DNA of 64,000 bases, from positions 248,001 through 312,000 of the forward strand of contig NZ_JACAIS010000005.1 in NCBI RefSeq assembly GCF_030325625.1. The letters are read 5' to 3'. Below the pieces are notes generated by a model. The model saw only the letters and a program-made list of their open reading frames with translations, did not search any database and was not told the origin of the DNA. The DNA comes from Sphingobacterium sp. N143 (lineage in GTDB: Bacteria > Bacteroidota > Bacteroidia > Sphingobacteriales > Sphingobacteriaceae). The position numbers were made by a program, and so were the translations under genes. This document shows, in pieces, positions 46,552 to 56,291 of the stretch. Within the stretch, counting starts at the first letter, position 1; every line of letters begins with the position of its first letter.

Positions 46552-48834
46552 ATGAGTAACACTAATCGTAAACAGGCAGCGTTAAATTACCACTCAATGG
46601 GTAGACCTGGAAAAATAGCTGTTGTTCCGACAAAACCAACTAATTCGCAAAGAGACTTATCATTGGCATATTCTCCTGGCGTTGCAGAGCCTTGTTTGGC
46701 TATTGCCGACAACAAAGAAGATGCTTATAAATATACCGCAAAAGGGAACTTGGTTGCTGTTATCAGTAATGGTACAGCTGTTTTGGGCCTTGGCGATATC
46801 GGCGCTCAAGCTGGTAAACCAGTCATGGAAGGGAAAGGCTTATTGTTCAAAATTTTTGCAGACATCGATGTATTTGACCTCGAACTTGACACCAAAAATG
46901 TCGATGAATTCGTTAATATTGTCAAAGCTTTAGAGCCGACTTTTGGTGGCGTAAACCTTGAAGATATCAAGGCTCCGGAATGTTTTGAGATCGAACGCCG
47001 TTTAAAAGAGGAGATGAACATCCCTGTCATGCATGATGACCAGCATGGTACAGCCATCATCTCCGGGGCAGCGTTGATCAATGCCTGCGAAATCATCGGG
47101 AAAGATTTATCCAAAGTTAAAATCGTGGTAAACGGTGCCGGAGCTGCAGCAATGTCATGTACAGCGATGTATATTTCGGTCGGTGCCAGCAAAGACAACA
47201 TTGTTATGTTGGACAGTAAAGGCGTCATTCGTGCAGATCGGGAAAACCTGGATAGCATGAAAGCACAATATGCCACTAGCCGTGATATCCACACGCTCGC
47301 AGACGCCGTTCAGGATGCTGATGTATTCATTGGTTTATCTGCGGCAGATGTCATGTCGGCAGAAATGCTGCTCAGCATGGCGCCGAATCCGATTGTATTG
47401 GCCATGGCAAATCCGAATCCGGAAATCGCCTATGATCTGGCCATGGCAACCCGCAATGACATTATCATGGGGACGGGCCGCTCAGATTATCCAAATCAAG
47501 TAAATAACGTCCTGGGATTCCCGTACATCTTCCGTGGCGCATTGGATGTCCGCGCAACAGCCATCAATGAGGAAATGAAAATTGCAGCGGTACGCGCAAT
47601 TGCTGACCTGGCAAAACAACCTGTTCCGGAAGAGGTAAACCAAGCTTATAATACCAACAATTTAAAATTCTCTGAAGAATATATCATTCCCAAACCTACG
47701 GATCCACGTTTGATTACCGAAGTTTCTATGGCAGTTGCAAAAGCTGCGATCGAATCTGGTGTCGCTCAAGCTGCAATCGAGGATTGGGATAAATACCGTG
47801 ATGCTTTACGCAAACGTCTTGGTAAAGATGATGCGATCATGCGTAACTTGACAATGGCAGCAAAAAGAGATCCTAAACGTGTTGTTTTTGCCGAAGCAGA
47901 TAACTATAAAACCTTACGTGCTGCCCAAATTGTCAAAGAAGAAGGCATTGCTATTCCAATCCTTTTGGGTAAAAAGGACAAGATTGAGCGCCTGATCAAA
48001 GAATATGCTTTTGAATTGGATGGCCTTGAGATTGTAGATCCTGTTGCTGAGGTTGACAATGAAACAGAGCGTTCAAAAAAATTCATTGAACATCTTTATA
48101 ACAAAAGACAACGCCGCGGCATAACACGTTATGATGCCCGTAAACTCATGTTTGACCGGAATTATTTCGGTGCTTCATTGGTTGAATTTGGTGAAGCAGA
48201 TGCCTTAATTTCGGGCATGACCAAAAACTATGCGAATACCATTCGCCCTGCATTGCATGTCATCGGTGCAAAACCAGGCAGCCGTGTTGCGGGTATGTAT
48301 ATGATGCTGACCAAAAAAGGACCGATCTTCATGGGAGATACCACTGTAAATGAAGATCCCAACGCACAGGAACTGGCTGACATTACCTTGCTTCTGGACA
48401 AAGCTGTCAAACGTATGAACATTCAGCCGCGTATTGCCCTGTTGTCCTATTCTAACTTCGGTTCCAGTGAAGGGAAAACACCCACCAAAGTCAGAGAAGC
48501 CGCTCAGATCTTACACGATCAACATCCTGAAATAATCGCAGAAGGAGATCTACAAGCCAACTTCGCCCTTAACAGTGATATGTTGGCAGACAATTTCCCT
48601 TTTAGCTGTTTGAATGGTCAGTCGGCAAATACATTGGTGTTCCCGAACTTGGAGTCAGGCAATATCGCTTACAAATTATTGCAGGAAGTTGGTGAGGCAG
48701 AAGCTGTAGGGCCAATCCTCCTAGGGATGAACAAACCAATTCACGTGCTGCAATTAGATAGTTCTGTACGTGAAATCGTCAATATGGTTACCATTGCCGT
48801 AGTTGATGTTCAAACACATCTCAAAAATTTATAG
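46552..48834 (+). CDS. maeB: NADP-dependent malic enzyme with phosphotransacetylase-like domain
   Basis: 760 residues, the long bacterial form. The malic enzyme part covers about 1-420: SLAYSPGVAEPC, FGGVNLEDIKAPECFEIE, MHDDQHGTAI and the nucleotide-binding VVNGAGAAAMS. The C-terminal part (about 430-760) is a phosphate acetyltransferase-like domain (PKRVVFAEADNYKTLRAAQI, SALVEF..ADALISG region, MGDTTVNEDPNAQELADI). In this class the second domain binds acetyl-CoA or other effectors and is usually regulatory rather than catalytic. The reaction is oxidative decarboxylation of malate to pyruvate with formation of NADPH. It has its own promoter and is followed by ruvA after 33 bases. Confidence 0.97.
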   Translation: MSNTNRKQAALNYHSMGRPGKIAVVPTKPTNSQRDLSLAYSPGVAEPCLAIADNKEDAYKYTAKGNLVAVISNGTAVLGLGDIGAQAGKPVMEGKGLLFKIFADIDVFDLELDTKNVDEFVNIVKALEPTFGGVNLEDIKAPECFEIERRLKEEMNIPVMHDDQHGTAIISGAALINACEIIGKDLSKVKIVVNGAGAAAMSCTAMYISVGASKDNIVMLDSKGVIRADRENLDSMKAQYATSRDIHTLADAVQDADVFIGLSAADVMSAEMLLSMAPNPIVLAMANPNPEIAYDLAMATRNDIIMGTGRSDYPNQVNNVLGFPYIFRGALDVRATAINEEMKIAAVRAIADLAKQPVPEEVNQAYNTNNLKFSEEYIIPKPTDPRLITEVSMAVAKAAIESGVAQAAIEDWDKYRDALRKRLGKDDAIMRNLTMAAKRDPKRVVFAEADNYKTLRAAQIVKEEGIAIPILLGKKDKIERLIKEYAFELDGLEIVDPVAEVDNETERSKKFIEHLYNKRQRRGITRYDARKLMFDRNYFGASLVEFGEADALISGMTKNYANTIRPALHVIGAKPGSRVAGMYMMLTKKGPIFMGDTTVNEDPNAQELADITLLLDKAVKRMNIQPRIALLSYSNFGSSEGKTPTKVREAAQILHDQHPEIIAEGDLQANFALNSDMLADNFPFSCLNGQSANTLVFPNLESGNIAYKLLQEVGEAEAVGPILLGMNKPIHVLQLDSSVREIVNMVTIAVVDVQTHLKNL

Positions 48835-48867
48835 AATAGCTCAAAATCTTCCTATATTCGTAGTATT

Positions 48868-49449
48868 ATGTACGAATATTTCAACGGAAAATTAGCATAT
48901 AAAGCCCCCACCCATGTCGTTATCGATGTGGGTGGCGTTGGCTATTATGTTCACATCTCCCTCCATACCTTTTCTCAAATTAAAGATCAGGAAAATTGTA
49001 AATTATTTATTTCTCTCCAGGTTCGGGAAGATTCACATACCCTTTACGGATTCGGGACTGAGGGTGAGAAAAAATTATTTGAAAACCTGATATCTGTCTC
49101 AGGTATTGGTCCCAATACAGGGCGAATGATCCTCTCTTCCAATACACCCGATGAAATACAATCGGCCATCGTAAATGGTCAGGTTGCCCTGATTCAGAAA
49201 ATTAAGGGCATCGGGCCTAAAACCGCACAGCGTCTGATCCTGGAACTTCAGGATAAGTTGAAAAAACAAGGCGTAGAGACTTTGGCAACACCGCAGCAAT
49301 CCCAATCTATTCCGGACGAAGCATTATCTGCATTGGTCATGCTCGGATTCAATAAGGCTGCCGCCGAAAAAGTATTGAATGCAATCTTAAAGACAGAAAG
49401 CAATCTTTCGGTCGAGGATATGATCAAATTAGCATTAAAACGACTTTAA
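48868..49449 (+). CDS. ruvA: Holliday junction branch-migration protein RuvA
   Basis: 193 residues, the usual length. The N-terminal OB domain is MYEYFNGKLAYKAPTHVVIDVGG and onward to about 63. Two helix-hairpin-helix motifs follow: VSGIGPNTGRMIL and IKGIGPKTAQRLIL. A flexible linker (TPQQSQSIP) leads to the C-terminal domain III (LSALVMLGFNKAAAEKVLNAIL), which contacts RuvB. RuvA binds four-way junctions and loads the RuvB motor. ruvB and ruvC are not in the window. It follows maeB by 33 bases on the same strand. The near-box TATATTCG (48853-48860) lies just before the start. Confidence 0.97.
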   Translation: MYEYFNGKLAYKAPTHVVIDVGGVGYYVHISLHTFSQIKDQENCKLFISLQVREDSHTLYGFGTEGEKKLFENLISVSGIGPNTGRMILSSNTPDEIQSAIVNGQVALIQKIKGIGPKTAQRLILELQDKLKKQGVETLATPQQSQSIPDEALSALVMLGFNKAAAEKVLNAILKTESNLSVEDMIKLALKRL

Positions 49450-49625
49450 AACGTGATCCTTGTTATCGGGCATGATCATGCTGTGGAAAACATGGATGGG
49501 CTGCCAAGATCTACGAATGACAAACAGGACAAAATACAGTCATACGTGAAACCCTGCGATGCGAATGATGGCGAGCAGGATATTGAAGAATGATGGCACA
49601 AACTTAAACTTGTTACAATCTGTCG

Positions 49626-49656
49626 TTGCTAAATCGTATTTATTATCCTATTTTTA
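49626..49656 (+). promoter_or_regulatory. Promoter of the hexosaminidase gene
   Basis: TTG (49626-49628), a 20-base spacer and TATTTTTA (49649-49656; one mismatch to the -7 consensus). Transcription would start about 25 bases before the gene. It lies in the 237-base gap after ruvA. Confidence 0.45.
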
Positions 49657-49686
49657 GGGCTTCTTATTTCAGTTATAATCTCACAC

Positions 49687-51543
49687 ATGAAAAAACTATT
49701 TTCACTTGCGCTCGCTCTCAGTCTAGGAGCAACTGTATTTGCGCAAGAAAAAAAAGACCTTACATTAAACATCGTACCGCTACCGCAACATGTTCAGATC
49801 AACAATGGATCTTTCAAAATCAATGCGAGCACAAACATTGCATTTGACAGCGAAGAGGACAAAAAAGTTGCTGTCTTATTTCAGGATTTCTTAAAAAGTA
49901 ACTATAACCTCGATTTACCTTTGGCCAAGTCAGCCAAGAGCAATAGCATTTATTTTTCATCCAAAAATGCAAAGAAAGGAAATACAGAAGCCTATGAGCT
50001 CAATATTACTGCCGATAAAGTGATCGTTGGCGGTAAAGCCGCAGGTTTATTTTACGGGATGCAATCGCTGATCCAATTGTTACCAGTGGATAAAAAAGCC
50101 AGTCTAGAAATCCAGCAGGCAAGCATTCAGGATGAACCCCGCTTTGCTTACCGTGGCCTCCACCTCGATGTTGGGCGCCACTTCTTTCCTGTAGAATTTA
50201 TCAAAAAATACATCGATATTCTGTCGTCTTATAAATTGAATACTTTCCACTGGCATTTAACAGAAGATCAGGGATGGCGTATTGAAATTAAATCACACCC
50301 TAAGCTCACACAGATCGGCGGTCAACGCAAGCAGACTCTTTTGGGCAATTACAAGACTGACGGGGACTATGACAATACACCTTACGGAGGCTTCTATACC
50401 CAAGAGCAGGTCAAAGAAGTTGTGGCCTATGCCACATCCAAATATGTCACCGTCATACCTGAAATTGAAATGCCGGGTCATGCTTTGGCGGCACTTTCGG
50501 CTTATCCAGAACTTGGCTGTGGCGACAACCCGGGCCCTTATACTGCTGCGCAGACCTGGGGAGTGTTTGATGATGTGTTCTGTGCCGGAAAAGAGGAGAC
50601 CTTCAAATTACTGGAAGATGTCATTGACGAGGTGATCCCACTTTTTCCAAGCGAATATATCCATATCGGGGGTGATGAATGTCCGAAGACTAAATGGAAA
50701 ACCTGTCCACATTGTCAAAAAAGAATCAAGGACAACAACCTTAAGGATGAACACGAACTTCAGAGCTATTTCATACAACGTATGGAAAAATATATCAATA
50801 GCAAAGGAAAGCGCATCATCGGATGGGATGAAATCCTGGAAGGTGGATTAGCACCCAATGCGACTGTCATGAGCTGGCGTGGTGACCAAGGAGCTATTGA
50901 TGCGGCCAACCAAGGGCATGATGTCATCATCACCGCAAATAGTTATGGCCTATACTTTGATCACAAACAGGGGCCTGACCAAAACAGAGAACCTTTGAGC
51001 ATCGGCGGACTTTCGACATTGAACTCTGTCTATTCATCGGACCCTATGCCAAGCAAGATCTCAGAAGCAAATAAAAAGCATGTATTAGGTGTACAGGCGA
51101 ATATCTGGACAGAATATATCGGTTCTTCCAACAAAGTCGAGTTCACTTTGTTGCCACGTGTGTTGGCACTTTCTGAAATCGCCTGGACACAGCCTGAAAA
51201 GAAAAATTGGAAGAATTTTTCAGAACAGCGTGCCGCACGCCAGTTGGCAAAACTTGACCAGACCAGCACATTCTACCGCGTACCTGAGGTCTATGGTATC
51301 AAGGACACCACTATTTATGCTTCAGAATACACGATTGAAAACTTAAAACCATCTGTTGAAGGTGCAAAGATTTTCTATACATTGGACAACTATGATCCGT
51401 CAGAACTGGACTTAGAATATACCGGTCCGGTGAAAATCACCGTTCCTAATAGCAAGGAACGTATCTTCAAGGCTGTTGTCGTTACGCCTTCCGGCAAAAG
51501 AAGCAACTACATCCGGGTAAATATTATCAATACAAAGAAATAA
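49687..51543 (+). CDS. Beta-N-acetylhexosaminidase, GH20 family, secreted
   Basis: 618 residues with a signal peptide ending near residue 20. A GH20b N-terminal domain (about 25-150) is followed by the catalytic barrel (about 155-500): FAYRGLHLDVGRHFFPVEFIK, FHWHLTEDQGWRIEIKSHPKL, and HIGGDECPKTKW with D330-E331, the pair used in substrate-assisted catalysis. The remaining 100 residues (YASEYTIENLKPSVEG, then IFYTLDNYDP) look like a chitobiase/hexosaminidase C-terminal Ig-like domain. It removes terminal beta-linked GlcNAc or GalNAc. It has its own promoter and terminator and is not linked to a SusC/SusD pair. Confidence 0.96.
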   Translation: MKKLFSLALALSLGATVFAQEKKDLTLNIVPLPQHVQINNGSFKINASTNIAFDSEEDKKVAVLFQDFLKSNYNLDLPLAKSAKSNSIYFSSKNAKKGNTEAYELNITADKVIVGGKAAGLFYGMQSLIQLLPVDKKASLEIQQASIQDEPRFAYRGLHLDVGRHFFPVEFIKKYIDILSSYKLNTFHWHLTEDQGWRIEIKSHPKLTQIGGQRKQTLLGNYKTDGDYDNTPYGGFYTQEQVKEVVAYATSKYVTVIPEIEMPGHALAALSAYPELGCGDNPGPYTAAQTWGVFDDVFCAGKEETFKLLEDVIDEVIPLFPSEYIHIGGDECPKTKWKTCPHCQKRIKDNNLKDEHELQSYFIQRMEKYINSKGKRIIGWDEILEGGLAPNATVMSWRGDQGAIDAANQGHDVIITANSYGLYFDHKQGPDQNREPLSIGGLSTLNSVYSSDPMPSKISEANKKHVLGVQANIWTEYIGSSNKVEFTLLPRVLALSEIAWTQPEKKNWKNFSEQRAARQLAKLDQTSTFYRVPEVYGIKDTTIYASEYTIENLKPSVEGAKIFYTLDNYDPSELDLEYTGPVKITVPNSKERIFKAVVVTPSGKRSNYIRVNIINTKK

Positions 51544-51562
51544 TAACACAGCCTTGCTGTGA

Positions 51563-51610
51563 AAGCGCTAATATTCTGTTAACTTTGAACAGCATATTAG
51601 CGCTTTTTTA
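51563..51610 (+). terminator. Terminator after the hexosaminidase gene
   Basis: AAGCGCTAATAT (51563-51574) pairs with ATATTAGCGCTT (51594-51605); CTGTT and AACAG extend the stem inward after one mismatch. A run of T follows. The 150 bases after it, up to the next gene, are GC-richer and hold nothing I can name. Confidence 0.88.
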
Positions 51611-51763
51611 TTGGATAGACCTGTTGAGGTTTCCCCCCATGGTCCGGGTCCCTCCGGTTAGTAATACCGATACGACCGTCGGATACGTTCTTACCCAATG
51701 AAAAAACGCTCACGAGGGACACGGCCCTGAATTTTAGCACTTACAAGAATTAAATAAATTATT

Positions 51764-52237
51764 ATGGCAGAGGATCTACAGATTGCCCAAGGCAGCAAAG
51801 AAGAACAATATCAAAACTTACTTCCTCAAATTGGGGGATTGTTGTACGGTGAAAAGAATCAGATCGCCAATCTCGCCAATATTGCTGCGGCATTAAAAGA
51901 ACAGTTCAATTTCTTTTGGGTGGGGTTTTATCTGATCGATGGAGAAGAGCTGGTGCTTGGCCCTTTCCAGGGACCTGTTGCCTGCACTCGCATAAAAAAA
52001 GGAAAAGGGGTATGTGGTAGCGCATGGGCACAGGAGTCCACCTTGATTGTCCCGGATGTCGAACAGTTTCCCGGACATATTGCCTGCAGTTCACTCTCAA
52101 AATCTGAAATTGTCCTTCCTGTATGGAAACAAGGAAAGATTATTGGGGTATTGGACGTGGATAGCAGCGCGTTGAACAGTTTCGATGAAATCGATGAAAA
52201 GTATCTCACACAGGTTTTACAATTACTGGACTGTTAG
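51764..52237 (+). CDS. msrC: Free methionine-(R)-sulfoxide reductase (GAF domain)
   Basis: 157 residues forming one GAF domain. Signature parts are FNFFWVGFYLIDGEELVLGPFQG, then three cysteines at the fRMsr positions: C74 (VACTRI), C84 (GVCGSAW) and C108 (IACSSLSKSEIVLP). The family reduces free methionine-R-sulfoxide in the cytoplasm through a disulfide between these Cys residues. A LDVDSS motif near the end is also conserved. The protein ends right after a fourth Cys (LLDC). Single gene; the next gene reads toward it and their stop codons are 15 bases apart with no obvious hairpin between them. Confidence 0.92.
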   Translation: MAEDLQIAQGSKEEQYQNLLPQIGGLLYGEKNQIANLANIAAALKEQFNFFWVGFYLIDGEELVLGPFQGPVACTRIKKGKGVCGSAWAQESTLIVPDVEQFPGHIACSSLSKSEIVLPVWKQGKIIGVLDVDSSALNSFDEIDEKYLTQVLQLLDC

Positions 52238-52252
52238 CGGAACTTCATTGAT

Positions 52253-53158
52253 TTACGCCTTAAATTCCCAGACTTTTACCAGCTTATCATCGCTGACACT
52301 AAAAAAATACTGACCGTCATCGGACCATATACCTGCATTGACAGACAGATGGTGGCCATCTTTTAGTTTCTCCCGGCTCATATTTTTCAATAGGGCAAAA
52401 TCATCGCTTGACCAAAATTTCAACGACTTATCACGGCTTACTGTAGCAAAAAGGGGTTCCGAAGGATGTGGATAGATTCCATACACCGTAAAAAGGTGTG
52501 GCACAAAGGAGAAATTATGATCCGGCCGGTTCACATCCGAAACAATTAATTGTGCATCGCGCCCTCCGCTCAATAACTTCCCCTGTAAAAAAGCCAATGA
52601 AGTGGTAGGCATATGGTGCAGCTTAGTGCTTGTCATATGGTGGAAGTCTTCACTGTCCAAGATATGGATGTTTCCGTCCTTGTCCCCCAAGGCAATGCGA
52701 GCCAGTTTTTCATCCACCGCGATAGCACGGACCGTTGTAGGAGAAACAGGTATATTATAGATGCTTTTATAGGTATCCAGATCGACGACATAAAGCCGTC
52801 CTTCCTCCCCGACAACCAGCAGTTCATTTTTCCATTGCATATAGGCAAGAGCAAAAATAGCTTTCGTCCCCAACTGTAAACTTGCCACAAGTTTTTGCTG
52901 CTCAACATCCACAAAAAGCAGTTTCCCCTCGCGCAATCCGATGGCTAAAATAGCGGTATCAGGAATCAGCCGTAGTGCATATACGGATGAGCTCACAGCA
53001 CAGAGAATACGTTTGAAGGCCTGCTTCTCCACATCCCATTCGACGACTCCTTTATCGTTACCTGCTGTAAAGAACGTATTCGGGTAGTATCCCTTTTCCA
53101 CACAAAAAATAGGGTTCTGATGCCCCTGTAAGGTTGCCTTTAATTTAATATCCATCAT
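52253..53158 (-). CDS. WD40-repeat beta-propeller protein
   Basis: 301 residues, about seven WD40-type repeats and nothing else. Clear repeat ends are SRDKSLKFWSSDDF and SDDKLVKVWEFKA; the first repeat begins LKATLQGHQNPIFCVEKGY. Others are more divergent (GVVEWDVEKQ, RLYVVDLDTYKS, NIHILDSEDFH). No signal peptide, so cytoplasmic. WD40 propellers are binding platforms, and this one has no enzymatic domain. Its partner is unknown. Two Met codons open the gene; either may be used. It lies between msrC (convergent) and the terminator of the his operon. Confidence 0.9.
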   Translation of the reverse strand: MMDIKLKATLQGHQNPIFCVEKGYYPNTFFTAGNDKGVVEWDVEKQAFKRILCAVSSSVYALRLIPDTAILAIGLREGKLLFVDVEQQKLVASLQLGTKAIFALAYMQWKNELLVVGEEGRLYVVDLDTYKSIYNIPVSPTTVRAIAVDEKLARIALGDKDGNIHILDSEDFHHMTSTKLHHMPTTSLAFLQGKLLSGGRDAQLIVSDVNRPDHNFSFVPHLFTVYGIYPHPSEPLFATVSRDKSLKFWSSDDFALLKNMSREKLKDGHHLSVNAGIWSDDGQYFFSVSDDKLVKVWEFKA

Positions 53159-53295
53159 TTGATCAAGCTCTGTAGATCTCCTCGCAGAGATTATTTTGCT
53201 ACTTTTCTTTTATTGAAAACATGCAGCAGATGTGTCTGATTGCCGGCATGGCAGTACCATGCTGTTATTTCCATTTTGCTATACCATACACAGCC

Positions 53296-53333
53296 ATAAA
53301 AAAGTGCAGTATATCTACAAATATACTGCACTT
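53296..53333 (-). terminator. Terminator of the his operon
   Basis: AAGTGCAGTATAT (53302-53314) and ATATACTGCACTT (53321-53333) are perfect complements around a 6-base loop. In the leftward direction the stem is followed by TTTTTTAT. It lies 100 bases after the hisIE stop. Confidence 0.85.
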
Positions 53334-53433
53334 CTTAAACTATTTTGTCATCTGAACTTAAAGCCTGTTCTTCTGCCCTGGAATTTATACGCTACGCAGG
53401 CTAAGAGCAGTTCATGGTAGGCCCAAAGAGCCG

Positions 53434-54018
53434 TTATTGATGTCTACTTTCCAGGTTTTTTGCGATCGTTTCCAATGAAAATCCTTTCTCGCGCAATAAC
53501 ACGATCAGATGGAACAATAAATCTGAGGTTTCATTGATAAAATCTTCATCTGTTTCATTTAACGCTGCGATTACCGTTTCAACAGCTTCCTCCCCTACTT
53601 TTTGGGCAATCTTATTGATTCCTCTGGAACGTAAACGATTTACATAAGATTCATCCGAGGGATGCTCATAACGGTGATTGACGATACGTTCCAGCTCCAA
53701 TAGAAAATTCTGGTTGAAGTCGGTATTGAAACAGCTTCTGCTACCGGTATGGCAGGTCGGCCCCATTGGTTCTGCTTTAATCAGGACAGTATCTTTGTCG
53801 CAGTCAATATGGATACTCTTTACATTTAAAAAGTTTCCGCTCTCTTCCCCTTTCGTCCAAAGACGATTTTTGCTCCGGGAAAAGAAAGTCACACGCTTCT
53901 CGGCCTGCGTTTTTTGCCAGGCTTCCTCGTTCATATAGCCCAACATCAACACTTCCAGGGTTTGGGCGTCCTGCACAATTACTGGAACAAGGCCGTCACT
54001 TTTTGCAAAATCTAACAT
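53434..54018 (-). CDS. hisIE: Bifunctional phosphoribosyl-AMP cyclohydrolase / phosphoribosyl-ATP pyrophosphatase
   Basis: 194 residues. The HisI part (1-105) has LMLGYMNEEAWQKT, LWTKGEESGN and the zinc-binding Cys of TCHTGSRSCFN. The HisE part (about 110-194) has SYVNRLRSRGINKIAQKVGEEAVETVIAAL (given here as the standard HisE motif KVGEEAVE..IAA). The fused enzyme performs steps 2 and 3 of histidine synthesis. It is the last gene of the operon and follows hisF by 87 bases, the largest gap within the his genes. Confidence 0.97.
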   Translation of the reverse strand: MLDFAKSDGLVPVIVQDAQTLEVLMLGYMNEEAWQKTQAEKRVTFFSRSKNRLWTKGEESGNFLNVKSIHIDCDKDTVLIKAEPMGPTCHTGSRSCFNTDFNQNFLLELERIVNHRYEHPSDESYVNRLRSRGINKIAQKVGEEAVETVIAALNETDEDFINETSDLLFHLIVLLREKGFSLETIAKNLESRHQ

Positions 54019-54105
54019 GAGTATGTGTAGTTTTAATCAATTTTCGTATTCTGTAAGCGGCTAGCTTACTTATATTATCCTGTATTCCCGGTCCTATATC
54101 CGCTA

Positions 54106-54858
54106 CTACCTGACGACGATGTCATGATGGCGCAAGGTCTGTTTGAGATCCGGGATCAATATTTCGCCGTAATGGAAAACCGAAGCTGCCAGTGCTGCGT
54201 CCACGTTTGCCTGTTGAAAAACCTCAACAAAATGCTGCTGATTTCCAGCACCCCCAGAGGCAATCAACGGGATATGGATCTTGTCGTTGACTGTTTTTAA
54301 AAAATCATTGTCAAACCCGTTCTTTGTACCATCATGGTCCATTGAAGTCAGAAGGATTTCGCCTGCACCGCGTTCCTGCGCTTCAAGAATCCAGTCCAAG
54401 GTATTCAGTTCAGTTTTAATGCGGCCACCGCTCAAATGCACAAAGTCCCCGCCTTCAATAGCCCGTGTGTCAACCGCAACGACCACAAACTGTGCTCCAA
54501 AGGCAGCGGCCATCTGATTGATCAACGCTGGATTGCGCACAGCAGCCGAATTGATCGAAATCTTATCCGCACCCGCATTCAACAAGATCTCCGCATCTTT
54601 AATTTCATTGATTCCCCCACCTATCGTAAAAGGAATATTTACCTGACGTGCGACTGCTTTGACCAGGTCAATTGTTGTCTTGCGTCCCTCATGCGTGGCT
54701 GTAATATCCAGGAAAACGAGCTCATCAGCCCCTTGCTGGGAATATTCGTACGCCAGTTCAACAGGATCTCCAGCATCGCGTAAATCAACAAAATTGACTC
54801 CCTTTACGGTACGTCCGTCTTTGACATCCAAACAGGGAATTATCCGTTTTGCTAGCAT
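54106..54858 (-). CDS. hisF: Imidazole glycerol phosphate synthase subunit HisF
   Basis: 250 residues, the standard length. The barrel begins [22 protein letters not shown] with the catalytic Asp in CLDVKDG. Other landmarks are [27 protein letters not shown] and [15 protein letters not shown] with the second catalytic Asp, and PLIASGGAG. HisF receives ammonia from HisH and forms IGP and AICAR. Its start lies one base after the stop of hisA, so translation is probably coupled. Confidence 0.98.
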   Translation of the reverse strand: MLAKRIIPCLDVKDGRTVKGVNFVDLRDAGDPVELAYEYSQQGADELVFLDITATHEGRKTTIDLVKAVARQVNIPFTIGGGINEIKDAEILLNAGADKISINSAAVRNPALINQMAAAFGAQFVVVAVDTRAIEGGDFVHLSGGRIKTELNTLDWILEAQERGAGEILLTSMDHDGTKNGFDNDFLKTVNDKIHIPLIASGGAGNQQHFVEVFQQANVDAALAASVFHYGEILIPDLKQTLRHHDIVVR

Positions 54859-54859
54859 G

Positions 54860-55612
54860 TTAAAATCTGATTAACGCTTTTAGATTCCAGTCTTTGATCT
54901 CATCAATGGAAATCCGGTTCTCATAAATTGCTTTTCCAACAACGACAGATTCTATACCGCCCAGTTTTTGAAGATTTTTGATATCATCCATCGAGCTGAT
55001 ACCACCAGAAGCGATCAGTTTAATGATAGGTGAATGGTTCAACAACTTTTGATACAATTCCACACCAGCTCCACCGAGCTTCCCATCTTTACTGATGTCG
55101 GTGCACAAAAACCTAAAAAATCCCAACGCCAGACACTTATCAATATATTCAATCAATTTAATCGGTGAGCTTTCCAGCCAGCCCGAATATTTGATCACCT
55201 CATCCAGTACATCAATGGCAATCACAATATGGTCCGCATATTTTACCTTCCCCTCATTCAATGTGGAAAGTTCTTCCAAAAATGATGGGTTTGTAATAGC
55301 CTGAGTGCCCACGATCACACGGTAAACCCCCGCATCAACGAGTTCCTTTACTTTCTCAATACTTCTGACACCACCACCGTATTGAATTTTCATGTCTGTT
55401 TTTTGAATGATATCAAATAAATAGGCTTGATTGCTAAAATCACCTTTTGCCCCATTGAGGTCAATGATATGTACCAATTCAGTCCCATTGGCGTGATAAT
55501 TTTCAATCTGTGCCTCCAGACTAATATCATAAGTAGTCACATCATCATAATTACCTTCTCTCAAACGGACAACTTTTTTGTCCAAAACGTCTATTGCTGG
55601 AATGATATACAT
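54860..55612 (-). CDS. hisA: 1-(5-phosphoribosyl)-5-[(5-phosphoribosylamino)methylideneamino]imidazole-4-carboxamide isomerase HisA
   Basis: 250 residues. The (beta/alpha)8 barrel starts [24 protein letters not shown] with the first catalytic Asp in [13 protein letters not shown] and RVIVGTQA are phosphate-binding loops; [11 protein letters not shown] carries the second catalytic Asp, and [12 protein letters not shown] closes the barrel. It catalyses the Amadori rearrangement in histidine synthesis. It lies 12 bases after hisH and one base before hisF. Confidence 0.98.
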   Translation of the reverse strand: MYIIPAIDVLDKKVVRLREGNYDDVTTYDISLEAQIENYHANGTELVHIIDLNGAKGDFSNQAYLFDIIQKTDMKIQYGGGVRSIEKVKELVDAGVYRVIVGTQAITNPSFLEELSTLNEGKVKYADHIVIAIDVLDEVIKYSGWLESSPIKLIEYIDKCLALGFFRFLCTDISKDGKLGGAGVELYQKLLNHSPIIKLIASGGISSMDDIKNLQKLGGIESVVVGKAIYENRISIDEIKDWNLKALIRF

Positions 55613-55624
55613 AGTCGAATATTT

Positions 55625-56224
55625 TTAGTCAATTTGAATAGTTGAAAAATTGAGCAATAATTGCTCGCCTGCTTTCCCCGATTTCTCGGGGTGAAATTGT
55701 ACTCCAAAGAAATTACCTTTGGAAATCGCCGCCGAAAATGGCAGTCCATAGACACATTTTGCGGCAGTATATGTTGTATCGAACTCTATAAAATAGGAGT
55801 GTACAAAATAAAAATAAGTCTGATCTTCAATATTCGCAAATAAAGGATTATTTGCCTGGATGGAAACGCTATTCCAGCCCATATGAGGTACTTTACCAGC
55901 AACCCGGGCATCAAAATGTAACGTTTTCAACGGAAATAACTTCAGCATAGCAGCATTTCCTTCTTCCGAAAACTCTGTCAGCAGCTGCATACCGACACAA
56001 ATACCTAGAACCGGTTTGGTCAGTTTTTTAATATATGGCACTAATCCCGATTCTTGCAATTTGTTCATTGCAGCGCCAGCGTGCCCCACGCCAGGAATAA
56101 TGATCCGATCATACTGATCGATCTCATCAGCGGTATTGACCATACCGTAGGCCACTCCTACGCGGTCAAGCGCTGCAGTCAAGGAAAAGATATTCCCTGC
56201 GCCATAATTAATAATTCCTATCAT
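55625..56224 (-). CDS. hisH: Imidazole glycerol phosphate synthase, glutaminase subunit HisH
   Basis: 199 residues of the class I glutamine amidotransferase fold. It starts MIGIINYGAGNIFSL. The nucleophile Cys is in VLGICVGMQLL near residue 77, and the catalytic His-Glu pair is in GVQFHPEKSG near 180. It releases ammonia from glutamine for HisF. It follows hisB by 67 bases and precedes hisA by 12. Confidence 0.98.
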   Translation of the reverse strand: MIGIINYGAGNIFSLTAALDRVGVAYGMVNTADEIDQYDRIIIPGVGHAGAAMNKLQESGLVPYIKKLTKPVLGICVGMQLLTEFSEEGNAAMLKLFPLKTLHFDARVAGKVPHMGWNSVSIQANNPLFANIEDQTYFYFVHSYFIEFDTTYTAAKCVYGLPFSAAISKGNFFGVQFHPEKSGKAGEQLLLNFSTIQID

Positions 56225-56291
56225 TTTTGAGATTTGAGTATCGGGATTTGAGTATCATTTATCCCATCGATTCTTTTTATTAATTAAAAAA

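Noticed and set aside
49450-49593. 47 open codons in the same frame directly after the ruvA stop
   Set aside because: RuvA is complete at its normal length and conserved end, and the extra codons resemble no known domain. Most likely chance.
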